Notes: generated by a model from the sequence alone, not told the origin. Counted from the first letter of the stretch, positions 19,302 through 28,345 are shown. The stretch is 64,000 nt of DNA from an uncultured Synechococcus sp. (GCA_913049535.1 CAJWYF010000007.1:1-64000), one strand, 5' to 3'. A program made the numbers and translations.

Positions 19302-20534
19302 GTGATCCTGTTACGCGCTCGGCGCCGGCTGCACCAGACCCTGGGGGGGCTTGTGCTGATGGCGCTGATGGTCCTTCCGCTGGGCCACAGCGCCGGCGCC
19401 CTCAGTGATGACCAGAGCCTGGTGGTGGACGTCTGGCGCCTGGTGAACGAAAGCTATGTCGATCCCAGCTTTGAGGGCATCCCCTGGAGACGGCTGCGTC
19501 AGAAAGCGCTGGAGAAGCAGATTCAAAACCGCAGTGACGCCTATGACGCCATCGACGGCATGCTCACCCCCATCGGTGACCCTTACACCCGCCTGCTCAG
19601 GCCCGAGTCCTATGGCCAGCTGGAAGCGGCCACCAAAGGAACGGTCAGCGGCGTGGGGCTGCAACTAGGTCTCGATTCAGAGGATGGCGCTGTGGTGGTG
19701 ATCGCACCGGTGGAGGATTCGCCAGCGGCCGAAGCTGGCTTGATCGATGGCACGATCCTGCGCTCAATCAACGGCCAGGCCACCAGCGAGCTGGGGCTCG
19801 ATGCCAGTGCAGGTCTGCTGCGGGGCAGCCCCGGCAGCACGGTTCATCTCGAGGTGCTGATCCCAGGGGGCCAGGAGCGCAGTCTTGATTTGGAGCGGCG
19901 ACCCGTGGATCTCCGCCCCGTCCGCAGCCGCCGCCTGCGCAGCGGCGAACACACCTTTGGCTACCTGCGCATCAACCAGTTCAGCGAACCGGTGCCCGAT
20001 GCGGTCCGGGAGGCGATTGAAGCCCTCAAAGCCAAGGAGATTGAAGGCTTGGTGCTGGATCTGCGCAACAACAGCGGAGGGCTGGTCACCGCCGGCCTTG
20101 CCGTCGCCGATGACCTGCTGGCCGGGGAGATCATCGTCGAAACCCAGGACCGCAATGGCATCGCCGAGCAGCGACCCGCCAACCCCGGCACGCTCTACAA
20201 CGGTCCGATGGTGACCTTGATCAACGGTGGCACCGCCAGCGCCAGTGAAATCCTGGCCGGGGCTCTTCAGGACAACAGCCGCTCCCAGCTGCTGGGCAGC
20301 ACCAGCTTCGGCAAAGGGGAGATCCAGACCCTGATGCCCCTTGGCGATGGCAGCGGCCTGGCGGTGACCGTGGCCCGCTACCTGACCCCCAATGGCCGGC
20401 CGATCCAGGGACTCGGGCTCGAGCCCGATCAGCCCCTTGAAGGACCAGAACCCAGTGGCAGCACCATTGGCAGCGATGAGGACAACTGGTTGCGCACCGC
20501 CGTGGCTCGCCTGGAACGCCAGGTCACATCGTGA
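19302..20534 (+). CDS. ctpA: Carboxyl-terminal processing protease (CtpA-like)
   Basis: About 410 residues from a GTG at 19302 that has GAGG five bases upstream. A signal peptide (RLHQTLGGLVLMALMVLPLG) leads to a PDZ domain (GLQLGLDSEDGAVVVIAPV) and the S41 catalytic core, with the Ser in NGGTASASEILAGAL and the Lys in TSFGKGEIQTL. CtpA trims the C terminus of photosystem II D1 in the lumen. Location next to petBD matches marine picocyanobacteria. Which of the Ctp paralogues this is cannot be proved from one gene. Confidence 0.85.
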   Translation: MILLRARRRLHQTLGGLVLMALMVLPLGHSAGALSDDQSLVVDVWRLVNESYVDPSFEGIPWRRLRQKALEKQIQNRSDAYDAIDGMLTPIGDPYTRLLRPESYGQLEAATKGTVSGVGLQLGLDSEDGAVVVIAPVEDSPAAEAGLIDGTILRSINGQATSELGLDASAGLLRGSPGSTVHLEVLIPGGQERSLDLERRPVDLRPVRSRRLRSGEHTFGYLRINQFSEPVPDAVREAIEALKAKEIEGLVLDLRNNSGGLVTAGLAVADDLLAGEIIVETQDRNGIAEQRPANPGTLYNGPMVTLINGGTASASEILAGALQDNSRSQLLGSTSFGKGEIQTLMPLGDGSGLAVTVARYLTPNGRPIQGLGLEPDQPLEGPEPSGSTIGSDEDNWLRTAVARLERQVTS

Positions 20535-21787
20535 GTCGCCGCGCGTACCACGATCCGCTCCACGGTGAAATCGTGCTGGATCGCAGCGAGCCTGCCGAGG
20601 CGATGGCCATCGACCTGATCGATGCTCCCGCCTTCCAGCGGTTGCGCCGCATCCGCCAACTGGGGCCTGCCTTTCTCACCTTCCACGGCGCTGAATCAAG
20701 CCGGTTCACCCACTCGATCGGCGTGCTTCACCTGGCCCGCCGGGCCCTGACCCATCTGGAGCGCTTGCAACCTGATCTGGCCCAGCACCGCGGGCTGATC
20801 TACGGCGCTGCCCTGCTGCATGACGTGGGGCATGCCCCCTTGAGCCACTCCGGTGAGGAGATGTATGGCCTGCATCACGAAACCTGGTCAGCGCGACTGG
20901 TGCAGGAGCAAGGCGACCTCAGCGGTCCTTTGGAGCAGTGGGCACCCGGCACCGCAGCGGCGGTGGCTGAACTGCTGGAGCATGGCCGCTCCCCCCATCC
21001 AGCGGCCAAGGCCCTGGTGAGCAGCCAGCTGGACTGCGACCGCTTGGATTACTTGCGGCGGGATAGCTACAGCACCGGCACCAGCTATGGCCAGCTGGAT
21101 CTCGACCGGCTGATCGCGGCGTTGACCCTCGCCCCCGACGGCCAGGTGGCCCTGCATCCGCGCGGCCGCACGGCCGTGGAGCACTACCTGGTGGTGCGTT
21201 CATTGATGTACAGCTCGGTCTACAACCACCGGCTCAACATCGTTTGCAACTGGCTGCTGCAGCAGATCGTGGTGCAGGCGCGGCGCCTCAGTCCCAGTGC
21301 GCTGTTCGCCGACGGGGTGATGGAGCGTTGGATCTGGCACAGCGACGAACTCGACACCTGCACCTATCTGGCCAATGACGATCTGCGCACGGGGTATCAC
21401 CTGCTGCGTTGGCGCGAGGAGGGGCCGGCGCCCCTGCAGGAGCTTTGCGGCCGGCTGCTGGAGCGGCGACTGCTGCAGGCCACCGACGTCCGCGGCCTTG
21501 ATCGCGGCCAGCGCCTCGAAGTGCTGGCCTTAGCTCAGCGCCTGGCCCGCAGGGCTGGGATGGATCCGGAACTCTGCTGCGGCCTGAGGGAACGTCGCAG
21601 CACCGGCTACCGCCCTTACATCGGCGGCCTGCGCCTGTGGAACGGTCAGCAGCTGCAGGCGCTCGAGCAGGTCTCGCCGTTGGTAGAAAGCCTCAGCCAC
21701 CCCCAGGAGCTGGCTTGGGTGATGCACCCCCGGGAGGTGCGCGATCAGCTCAGGCAGCAGCTGCCGGCAGCAAACCCTCAGCCCTGA
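20531..21787 (+). CDS. HD-domain phosphohydrolase (SAMHD1/dGTPase-like)
   Basis: About 418 residues, starting with a GTG that overlaps the ctpA stop (GTGA). Metal-binding HD motifs are RFTHSIGVLHLARRAL, LLHDVGHAPLSHSGEE and LDCDRLDYLRRDSYSTG, followed by the YNHRLN region seen in dNTP triphosphohydrolase-like proteins. Likely a nucleotide phosphohydrolase; substrate unknown. Its 3' end overlaps the convergent HAD gene by 38 bases. Confidence 0.85.
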   Translation: MSRRAYHDPLHGEIVLDRSEPAEAMAIDLIDAPAFQRLRRIRQLGPAFLTFHGAESSRFTHSIGVLHLARRALTHLERLQPDLAQHRGLIYGAALLHDVGHAPLSHSGEEMYGLHHETWSARLVQEQGDLSGPLEQWAPGTAAAVAELLEHGRSPHPAAKALVSSQLDCDRLDYLRRDSYSTGTSYGQLDLDRLIAALTLAPDGQVALHPRGRTAVEHYLVVRSLMYSSVYNHRLNIVCNWLLQQIVVQARRLSPSALFADGVMERWIWHSDELDTCTYLANDDLRTGYHLLRWREEGPAPLQELCGRLLERRLLQATDVRGLDRGQRLEVLALAQRLARRAGMDPELCCGLRERRSTGYRPYIGGLRLWNGQQLQALEQVSPLVESLSHPQELAWVMHPREVRDQLRQQLPAANPQP

Positions 21788-22409
21788 GCACGGCACTGAC
21801 ATCCCCGAAATCCTCCCAGCGGTGATGGGCGATGCCGCGCTGCTCCAGCCAGTCGCACAGGGGCGCGCGGGCAAACACCAGATCAGCAGCTTCCGCCATG
21901 CGCAGATCGGTGATGGAATCACCGATGACGATGCTGCGGCCACAGCCGTAACGCTCCATCACCGCGGCCTTGGCCACCAGCTCCTCTTCACTGCTGAAAG
22001 GGCAGTGAAAGTCGAGACCACCGCTGGCGTGGGGCCGCACATCAGCCGCCACCAGCTGATGCAGGCGCTGCCGGTGGGGACCGAGGACCACCTCCACCAA
22101 CGGCACCAGGCCGCCGGACACCAGCACGAAGGGCAAGCCCGCGGCCTCGAGTGCATCAAGAAAGGGCAGAAAACCCGCCCGCGGCTCGATGCCCTGCATG
22201 CGTTGCACCATGGCCTCCAGGTCCTGGGGCGAGAGGATCTCTGCCAGGCGCGCCATGCCCTCACGCAGGTTGATTTCAAAGCCGAAGAGCTGGCGCTTGA
22301 GCTCAGCCCAGCGCTGCGGCGCCACCGCATCCACCACCAGATCAAAGGTGTCAACGCTGGTGACGGTGCCGTCGAAATCACAGAACACCGTGGCGGCGGG
22401 ACGATCCAT
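21750..22409 (-). CDS. MtnX-like HAD phosphatase
   Basis: About 219 residues from the ATG at 22409. HAD motifs are VFCDFDGTVTSVDTFDLV, VLVSGGLVPLVEVVL and SIVIGDSITDLRMAEAADL. The overall form resembles MtnX (2-hydroxy-3-keto-5-methylthiopentenyl-1-phosphate phosphatase) and phosphoserine phosphatases. Because MtnC in this window already does that step, a serine-phosphate or other substrate is quite possible. It is divergent from minC, with 47 bases between. Confidence 0.72.
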   Translation of the reverse strand: MDRPAATVFCDFDGTVTSVDTFDLVVDAVAPQRWAELKRQLFGFEINLREGMARLAEILSPQDLEAMVQRMQGIEPRAGFLPFLDALEAAGLPFVLVSGGLVPLVEVVLGPHRQRLHQLVAADVRPHASGGLDFHCPFSSEEELVAKAAVMERYGCGRSIVIGDSITDLRMAEAADLVFARAPLCDWLEQRGIAHHRWEDFGDVSAVLRAEGLLPAAAA

Positions 22410-22456
22410 GGCGCAGAGCAGCAGGAGCTCTAGTTTGTGCGCGGACCGATCCTGCA

Positions 22457-23137
22457 ATGGCCGCTCGACTGATCCCAGCACCTGCCAGCGGTTGGCCGCA
22501 CCGCCTGGTGCTGGGCCCCGTGCAGCGTGGCGGTGATGCCAGCGAGATGGTGCGCCATGCCCTCGGCGCTGACCCGCCATCCGGCGGCCTGGAATTGGAC
22601 TGCGGCGACTGGACGCTTGGGGTGACGCTGCTGGCGCGCATCACCCAGCAGCTGCAGGCCGCCGGCCTGATCCTCAGCCAGCTGCGCTGTCGTGACGCCT
22701 CCACCTATGTGGCCGGCAGCGCCCAGGGTTGGAGGTGCGTGCTCGATGAGCCGGCGACGGGGAGCGAACCAGCCGCAGCGCCCCCCGGCCGTCCGGTGCA
22801 TGTGCACCGCGGCACCATCCGCTCGGGCGAGCAGATCGAGGTGGAGGGGGCTCTGCTGGTGGTGGGGGATGTCAACCCTGGCGCCAGGGTGAGCGCCAGC
22901 GGCGATGTGTTGATCTGGGGCCGACTGCGGGGCATGGCCCATGCCGGCTGCCGCGGTGAGCGGGCTGCCCGCATTGTGGCTCTGCAGCTGCGTCCTGTGC
23001 AGCTGCGCATTGCCGATGCGGTGGCCCGCGGCCCGGAGGATCCGCCACCGCTTGGGGTGACCGAGCAGGCTCAGCTGGTGGAGAACGAGATCCACATCAG
23101 TCCTGCTGAGCTGGGGCGCCCTCTTATCGCTGGATGA
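22457..23137 (+). CDS. minC: Septum site-determining protein MinC
   Basis: A 226-residue FtsZ inhibitor. The N-terminal domain is divergent, while the C-terminal beta-helix domain is clear: VHRGTIRSGEQIEVEGALLV, VGDVNPGARVSASGDVLIWG, RLRGMAHAGCRGERAARIVA. MinC works with MinD, whose gene lies 2.2 kb downstream beyond three opposite-strand genes. The 3' ends of minC and the first chrA gene overlap by 14 bases. Confidence 0.92.
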   Translation: MAARLIPAPASGWPHRLVLGPVQRGGDASEMVRHALGADPPSGGLELDCGDWTLGVTLLARITQQLQAAGLILSQLRCRDASTYVAGSAQGWRCVLDEPATGSEPAAAPPGRPVHVHRGTIRSGEQIEVEGALLVVGDVNPGARVSASGDVLIWGRLRGMAHAGCRGERAARIVALQLRPVQLRIADAVARGPEDPPPLGVTEQAQLVENEIHISPAELGRPLIAG

Positions 23138-23693
23138 GTCCCAGCCCACCGAGCACGCCGGCCACGAGCATGAAATACAGCGGTGAGATGCGGGTGAACA
23201 GCATCAAGGCGCAGACCACCGCCGAGACGACGTAGGCGAGCCAGTGATGGTCCGCCGTGCGCAGCACCGTCAGCCCGACGGAAAAGAGAATGCCCAGGGT
23301 CACCGGACCAAGGCCCTTTTCAAACGCCACCCTCACCGGCGCATCCTTGAGCCTGTTCCAGCTCAAGGCCGCCATCACCATCACCACCGTTGATGGCAGC
23401 AGGATGGCCACCTCCGCACTGACACCGCTCACCAGGCCCCAGAGGGGTCCGTGATGCCAACCGGCGCCGAGTCCGAGCAGGCCAACGATCATCGAACTCG
23501 GACCAGGCGCGGCCTCCGCCAACGCGTAGATATCGGCGAACTGGGTGTTGGTGATCCAGTGGTATTTGTCGACCGAGAGGTGGTGATACTCCGCCAGCAG
23601 GGTGTTGCCACCGCCGAGGGAGAACAGCGACAGCCGCAGAAAGGTGACGATCACCTGCAGCAACGTCTCAAGGCCGGTGCCGGGATCAGCCAC
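23124..23693 (-). CDS. chrA: Chromate transporter, half-length subunit
   Basis: A 189-residue membrane protein of the CHR family. The family signature appears as SLFSLGGGNTLLAEYHHL, followed by ADIYALAEAAPGPSSMIVGL and hydrophobic segments. Short ChrA proteins occur as pairs encoded side by side, one with each orientation in the membrane. This is the second of two; its start overlaps the end of the upstream half by eight bases. Substrate could be chromate or sulfate-like anions. Confidence 0.87.
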   Translation of the reverse strand: MADPGTGLETLLQVIVTFLRLSLFSLGGGNTLLAEYHHLSVDKYHWITNTQFADIYALAEAAPGPSSMIVGLLGLGAGWHHGPLWGLVSGVSAEVAILLPSTVVMVMAALSWNRLKDAPVRVAFEKGLGPVTLGILFSVGLTVLRTADHHWLAYVVSAVVCALMLFTRISPLYFMLVAGVLGGLGLIQR

Positions 23694-24267
23694 GCTTGCC
23701 CCCCCGCGGCCAGTAGGAGAGCATTGCCACGGGCCCGAGGCAGAGCACCACCGGGATCAGGTGGATGTGAAACACCTCCAGGGCCACAAAGGTGATCGCG
23801 GCCAGCAGCAAGGCCAGGGGATCACGCCAGTACACATCAAGGATCTTGAAGCCCATCGAGAGGGCCAGACCTGCCGCCGCGGCCACGACCCCGGTCAGCA
23901 CCCGATCCACTGCTGGGACGGCATGAAATTGGAAATAGACCATGCCGATCAGCATCAGCAGGCTGAAGGGCACCAGCAGGATCCCGCTGACCGCAGCGAT
24001 CGCCCCAGCCAGCATCTGGAACTGGGCGCCGATGTAGACCGCCATGTTGATCTGGTTGGGTCCTGGAAAGAGCCTGGCCACCGTCAAACCGGTGATGAAG
24101 CTCTCGTTGCTCATCCAGCGCCGTTGTTCCACAACGATGCGCTGACTCCAGGCCGACATGCCGCCGCCAAACGACGACAGGGCCACCTGCAGCATCCCCC
24201 CGAAGAGGGCCTTGCGGCTTGGTGGCCGCGCCAGTTCCTGCTGCTGCGTCACCGCTGAAGGCCTCAA
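23686..24267 (-). CDS. chrA: Chromate transporter, half-length subunit
   Basis: A 193-residue CHR family half protein. The motif FGGMLQVALSSFGGGMSAWS near the N terminus and FITGLTVARLFPGPNQINMAVYI match ChrA, with five or six hydrophobic segments. It overlaps both its neighbours on the same strand (the phospholipase D-like gene by four bases and the second half by eight), so the three genes form one operon. Confidence 0.87.
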   Translation of the reverse strand: MRPSAVTQQQELARPPSRKALFGGMLQVALSSFGGGMSAWSQRIVVEQRRWMSNESFITGLTVARLFPGPNQINMAVYIGAQFQMLAGAIAAVSGILLVPFSLLMLIGMVYFQFHAVPAVDRVLTGVVAAAAGLALSMGFKILDVYWRDPLALLLAAITFVALEVFHIHLIPVVLCLGPVAMLSYWPRGGKRG

Positions 24268-25271
24268 TCGTGAATGAAGTGGGGATCAGGCGGCAGCTCA
24301 CCGTCTTCATGGCTGGCTGGATCCAACGGGTCGGGCGCGTTGTAGGGGGAGGCTTCCCCCCAGTCGTGTTTGAACAGCTCGACGCAGCGCTCGACCACCT
24401 CCGGAGCGTCGGTTTCGATGCCCAGCTCCCGGCGCAGATCAAAGGCACTGCGATCGATGTTCATCGAACCGACTAGCGCCCGGCTGCGATCCACCACGAT
24501 CAATTTGGCGTGGAGTTTGAGATGCTTCTGGCGCCGCACCTTGACCCCCGCGCGGCTGAGCATGCGCAGGCTGGCGAAGGTGTCGTAGACGTCCCAGTCC
24601 GAAATGCCGTGCTTGCCGCCGCAGAGCACCCGCACCTTGACGCCGCGCTCACGGGCGGCAATCAGCCGCTCGAGGATGACCGCATCCACGAATTTGGGGT
24701 GCTGCACCCACAACCGCTCTTTGGCGGTGTCGATCACCGTGGCCATCTGACCGCGGCTGTGAAAGCTGCTCCACACCAGGCCGACACTGAGATCCGGGTC
24801 AAAGAAGTGGCGGTGCCAATCGGCTTCAAAGCCATCAATGACCTGCTGCACGGCCGGCTGGGCGTAGGTGATGACGCCGTAGTCGCGGGTTTCGCTGAAG
24901 TACTTATCGGAGAGGTTGAAGGTGGCGATCAAGGCCGCCTCACCATCCACCACGATCGATTTTTCATGGGTGACAGGAAAGGCCTCACTGGTCCAGGCCA
25001 CCTCAATCCCCCAGCTCTGCAGCTTGGCGTAGGCCTCATCGTTCCAGCGATCACCCCCGGAGGTGTGGGGGTTGAGCATGGCCCGGATGCGCACCCCACG
25101 TGAACGGGCCTGACGCAGGGCCTCCTCAATGGTTTCGGACTGAAGTTTGAACTGCTTGAGCCTGAGCTCGTGGCGAGCACGGCCAATTAGATCCACCACG
25201 GACTGCGCGCCATCGTCCGGCATCACCAGCAGTTGCTGGCGGTGGCCCTGGCTGGTGACTCCCACCGTCAT
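24264..25271 (-). CDS. Phospholipase D-like (HKD) protein
   Basis: A 335-residue protein with two HKD phosphodiesterase motifs: THEKSIVVDGEAALIATFNL and LKLHAKLIVVDRSRALVGSMN. This is the PLD/cardiolipin synthase superfamily fold. No signal peptide or membrane helix is obvious, so a soluble phosphodiesterase is more likely than a lipid synthase. It is the first gene of the block inserted between minC and minD, translationally coupled to chrA. Confidence 0.85.
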   Translation of the reverse strand: MTVGVTSQGHRQQLLVMPDDGAQSVVDLIGRARHELRLKQFKLQSETIEEALRQARSRGVRIRAMLNPHTSGGDRWNDEAYAKLQSWGIEVAWTSEAFPVTHEKSIVVDGEAALIATFNLSDKYFSETRDYGVITYAQPAVQQVIDGFEADWHRHFFDPDLSVGLVWSSFHSRGQMATVIDTAKERLWVQHPKFVDAVILERLIAARERGVKVRVLCGGKHGISDWDVYDTFASLRMLSRAGVKVRRQKHLKLHAKLIVVDRSRALVGSMNIDRSAFDLRRELGIETDAPEVVERCVELFKHDWGEASPYNAPDPLDPASHEDGELPPDPHFIHD

Positions 25272-25381
25272 TCCCGACCGTTCGCATCACTGCCACCAAC
25301 GATGCGAACGGAAGGGCCAAAGGGCGGTAATTTTCTGATTCTTCCTCGATCTCTGGTCGCCGCCCGGCCGGCCCTGCCCCA

Positions 25382-26200
25382 GTGACACCCTCCTCCACTC
25401 GCACCGTTCTGATCTGCTCCGGCAAAGGCGGTGTGGGCAAGACCACCCTCACCGCCAATCTGGGCATCGCCTTGGCCTCCCAGGGCGTGCGCACGGCCGT
25501 GCTGGATGCTGATTTCGGCCTGCGCAACCTCGATCTGCTGCTCGGACTCGAGAACCGCATCGTCTACACCGCCCAGGAGGTGCTGGCGGGAAGCTGCCGA
25601 CTCGAGCAGGCCATGGTCAAGCACAAGCAGGAGCCCAACCTGGCCCTGTTGCCTGCGGGCAATCCCCGCATGCTCGAGTGGCTGCAGCCTGAGGACATGC
25701 AGAAGATTGTCGAGCTGATCAAGCCCCATTTCGACATCGTCTTGATCGACGCCCCCGCCGGCATCGAAGGGGGCTTTCAAAACGCCGCTGCTGCTGCAGA
25801 AGAGGCGATCGTGGTGACCACACCGGAGGTGTCGGCCGTGCGCGATGCCGACCGGGTGATCGGTCTGCTCAACACCCGCCAGGTGGAGCCGATTCAACTG
25901 GTGCTCAACCGGGTGCGACCCAAGATGATGGCCAGCCAGGAGATGCTGGGCGTCACCGATGTCACCGACATCCTGGCCTTACCGCTGCTGGGTCTTGTCT
26001 TTGAAGATGAGCAGGTGATCGTCAGTACCAACCGGGGTGAGCCGTTAACCCTCAATGGCTCCCAGTCCCCCGCAGCCTTGGCTTATCGCAATGTGGCCCG
26101 GCGGCTGCAGGGTGAGGAGGTGCCGCTGCCGGATCCCACCAAGCAACGCCGCGGCCTGCGCGCCACGGTGCGCCAACTGATGCAAACCAAGATTTTCTGA
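25382..26200 (+). CDS. minD: Septum site-determining ATPase MinD
   Basis: A 272-residue ParA-type ATPase with GTG start. The deviant Walker A is CSGKGGVGKTTLTANLG, then VLDADFGLRNLDLLLGLENR and the Walker B region IVLIDAPAGIEGGF. The C-terminal amphipathic membrane-targeting helix is RGLRATVRQLMQTK. It anchors MinC at the membrane and interacts with MinE, encoded three bases downstream. Confidence 0.97.
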   Translation: MTPSSTRTVLICSGKGGVGKTTLTANLGIALASQGVRTAVLDADFGLRNLDLLLGLENRIVYTAQEVLAGSCRLEQAMVKHKQEPNLALLPAGNPRMLEWLQPEDMQKIVELIKPHFDIVLIDAPAGIEGGFQNAAAAAEEAIVVTTPEVSAVRDADRVIGLLNTRQVEPIQLVLNRVRPKMMASQEMLGVTDVTDILALPLLGLVFEDEQVIVSTNRGEPLTLNGSQSPAALAYRNVARRLQGEEVPLPDPTKQRRGLRATVRQLMQTKIF

Positions 26201-26203
26201 GCC

Positions 26204-26536
26204 ATGCCCCTGCGCGACCTGATCGATCGTCTGCTGGGCCGTCAGCAGGCCAGTGCCACTACTGCCAAGCACCGGTTGCAACTGGTGCTGGCCCACGACC
26301 GCAGCGACCTCAACCCTGAGTTGATGGAGCAAATGCGCCGCGAAATCCTCGAGGTGGTGAACCGCTACGTGGAGCTTGACCTAGATGGTGGTGCGGTCAG
26401 CCTGGAAACCGAGGAACGAACCACCGCCTTGGTGGCCAACCTGCCGATCCGCCGCGTGCGCGACGGTGCCCCGATGCCAGCCAGCGAAGCGAGCAGCAGC
26501 GAAATCAAGCCGGTTCAAGAGGCGCCGGTAAGCTGA
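26204..26536 (+). CDS. minE: Cell division topological specificity factor MinE
   Basis: A 110-residue protein. The MinD-binding region ([20 protein letters not shown]) and the topological domain ([20 protein letters not shown]) are typical. Follows minD directly in an operon and ends just before a tRNA-Thr gene. Confidence 0.96.
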   Translation: MPLRDLIDRLLGRQQASATTAKHRLQLVLAHDRSDLNPELMEQMRREILEVVNRYVELDLDGGAVSLETEERTTALVANLPIRRVRDGAPMPASEASSSEIKPVQEAPVS

Positions 26537-26542
26537 AGCCAT

Positions 26543-26614
26543 GCCGGCTTAGCTCAGCGGTAGAGCAGCGCTTTTGTAAAGCGAAGGCCATCGGTTCAAA
26601 TCCGTTAGCCGGCT
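26543..26614 (+). tRNA. tRNA-Thr (TGT)
   Basis: A 72-nt cloverleaf. Acceptor halves are gccggct (26543-26549) and agccggc (26607-26613). The anticodon loop tttgtaa gives TGT. The T arm contains ggttcaaatcc. One outer pair of the anticodon stem is a mismatch. It starts seven bases after minE. Confidence 0.93.
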
Positions 26615-26685
26615 GTTGAGTGCACCACCACCTGCAGTTTTTTTCGTTTCGCTGGGGCAGAATGCCAGCGATCGAAGAAACGGTG

Positions 26686-27438
26686 ATGGCCAGAGTTGGT
26701 GCTTCGTTACTGGCCTCCGTGCTTCTGGCCGGTGGGATCAGCGTCGTCAGCCAACCGTCCCTGCAGGCGGCGCCTGCCCAGTGGCTCGCCCAAGCCCCAA
26801 AAACGGCAGGCCTCAGTGATGCCGCTGCGCGCCAGGCTGCTGAGCGCATCCTCGAGGCTGTCAAAGCACGTGATGGCAAGCGGCGGTTCTCGCAATTCGC
26901 CACAGCACTACAGAAGACCAGCAGCCCGGCCATGGTCCAGGGGAGCTTGGAGCGCTGGCCTCAACTGCAGAGCTGGACGATCGAATCGGTGCGCCGCGGC
27001 CTCAATGACAACAGCTCCGTCGAGGTGACGCTCACCAACGAGAACGGCACCCGCAGGGGCACCTTGGTCATCAACCCCAAAGGCCAGCTGGTGGCGCAGG
27101 TGTTTGATTTCAAGGACAAAAAATCCACCCAGGTGGCCAGAGCCTTCATGGATGCGCTCACCGATGGCCAATTCGTCACGGCCCGCAGCCTGCTGACGCT
27201 CGATCTGCAGAAGGAAATCAGCCCTAGCGCCCTGCAGCGCAAGTGGCTCAAGCTGCAACGCAGCACTGGAAACTTCCAGAAAATCGACGATGTGATGGAA
27301 GCGGACCACGGCAGCGAGGGCACGCTGGTGCTGGTGGAAACCAGCTTCAACCGGATGACCGACAACATTTTCATCATCCTTAACAGCGCCAACGACATCA
27401 CCGGCGTGGACTTCCCTATCGACAGCAAGGTGCGCTGA
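26686..27438 (+). CDS. Exported DUF3887-like protein
   Basis: About 250 residues from the ATG at 26686, with a signal peptide (MARVGASLLASVLLAGGISV). Two alpha-beta repeats of about 90 residues follow. The first covers ERILEAVKARDGKRRFSQFA to LVINPKGQLVAQVFDF and the second ARAFMDALTDGQFVTARSLL to ILNSANDITGVDF. The repeats resemble DUF3887/NTF2-like lumenal proteins. Likely periplasmic or lumenal; function unknown. The stop overlaps the start of the next gene by one base. Confidence 0.7.
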   Translation: MARVGASLLASVLLAGGISVVSQPSLQAAPAQWLAQAPKTAGLSDAAARQAAERILEAVKARDGKRRFSQFATALQKTSSPAMVQGSLERWPQLQSWTIESVRRGLNDNSSVEVTLTNENGTRRGTLVINPKGQLVAQVFDFKDKKSTQVARAFMDALTDGQFVTARSLLTLDLQKEISPSALQRKWLKLQRSTGNFQKIDDVMEADHGSEGTLVLVETSFNRMTDNIFIILNSANDITGVDFPIDSKVR

Positions 27439-27776
27439 TGGCTCGCGCTGCTCTGCCGCTGTTGTTGCCCCTCAGCCTGGTGCTGACACCGGTGGTTGGG
27501 GCGCAACCCACCGAACAGCCCTGCAGGATCTGGAGCGTGCCTGAAGCCATGAGCTACAAGGGTCTCTGCAAGGTGACCCGTCAAGGGGCAAGCACGACGC
27601 TCAACGCACCCCATGCCCTCAGCGGCGAGCGCAAGACCATTGAGCTCAACCCCCGCGGACGGCGCAAGGTGGAGGTCATGGGCCGCAGTGACAATGGCGT
27701 TGACAACTCCTGGGGAGAAGCGCGCAAGGTGGGCAAGAGCTGCTGGGTCGGTCCGGATTTCGGGCTCTGCCTCTAG
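27438..27776 (+). CDS. Small exported hypothetical protein
   Basis: A 112-residue protein with a signal peptide (MARAALPLLLPLSLVLTPVVGAQ) and four cysteines in the mature part (PCRIW, GLCKV, KSCWVG, GLC), suggesting disulphides. The middle, ERKTIELNPRGRRKVEVMGR, looks beta-rich. Translationally coupled to the upstream DUF3887-like gene. No family recognised. Confidence 0.65.
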   Translation: MARAALPLLLPLSLVLTPVVGAQPTEQPCRIWSVPEAMSYKGLCKVTRQGASTTLNAPHALSGERKTIELNPRGRRKVEVMGRSDNGVDNSWGEARKVGKSCWVGPDFGLCL

Positions 27777-27788
27777 GGGCTCTCCAAG

Positions 27789-28043
27789 TCAGTTGGAGAG
27801 CAGCACGGACATGGGTGCTGCCACGATCACCTGCTCGCTGACCCGCTCGAGGGTGCCATCGAGGGACCAGACCGCACCAGCGAGAAAGTCAATAAAGCGC
27901 TGCGCCTGAGCTGCATCAAGCCGTTGCAGATCCACCACGACCGTGGCGTGCCCCTGGAGAAGGTGGACGGCACGCTCCATCTCCTCGGTCTTCTCAGGCC
28001 GAAGCAGAACAATCTCGAGCGGAACGTGGCGGGCCTGGAACAT
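27789..28043 (-). CDS. Stand-alone SepF-domain protein
   Basis: An 84-residue protein from the ATG at 28043. Nearly its whole length aligns by eye with the SepF (YlmF/Cdv2) core: PLEIVLLRPEKTEEMERAVH, VVVDLQRLDAAQAQRFIDFL, GAVWSLDGTLERVSEQVIV. SepF polymerises and ties FtsZ to the membrane. This version lacks the N-terminal membrane-binding helix and linker of full-length cyanobacterial SepF (about 190 residues), so it is either a paralogue with a different role or a remnant. It lies about 1.3 kb from minE. Confidence 0.72.
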   Translation of the reverse strand: MFQARHVPLEIVLLRPEKTEEMERAVHLLQGHATVVVDLQRLDAAQAQRFIDFLAGAVWSLDGTLERVSEQVIVAAPMSVLLSN

Positions 28044-28122
28044 GGAAGCACTGTGCTGCCGATCTCGGCTTTTCACGCGAAGCGCAGAATGATTCTGGTT
28101 TTTGTTTTTTGAAAGGATTACC

Positions 28123-28275
28123 TCAGCGCCGCGGCCTCGACACCACATCCCAGACCCAGCCGGCCCAGAGCAGCGGTTGACGTGATCGCCAGTCGCTGCG
28201 GCGCTTGGGCACCACATGACTCCAGCAGTAGCCACCGACCATGCTGATGGAGCCGTAGCGGGTCTGGACGATCAT
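28123..28275 (-). CDS. Small basic hypothetical protein
   Basis: A 50-residue frame from the ATG at 28275 with a Trp- and Arg-rich sequence (MIVQTRYGSISMVGGYCWSH, then VPKRRSDWRSRQPLLWAGWV). The frame is open further upstream, so the start is uncertain. It fills the gap between the sigma factor and the SepF-like gene, where no other gene fits. No family recognised; call is tentative. Confidence 0.35.
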   Translation of the reverse strand: MIVQTRYGSISMVGGYCWSHVVPKRRSDWRSRQPLLWAGWVWDVVSRPRR

Positions 28276-28345
28276 CACCAAGCAGCCGTTGATGATCGTC
28301 TTAGCGCGGATGTGATCCAGACGACACCACCAACGCTCGCTAGCT

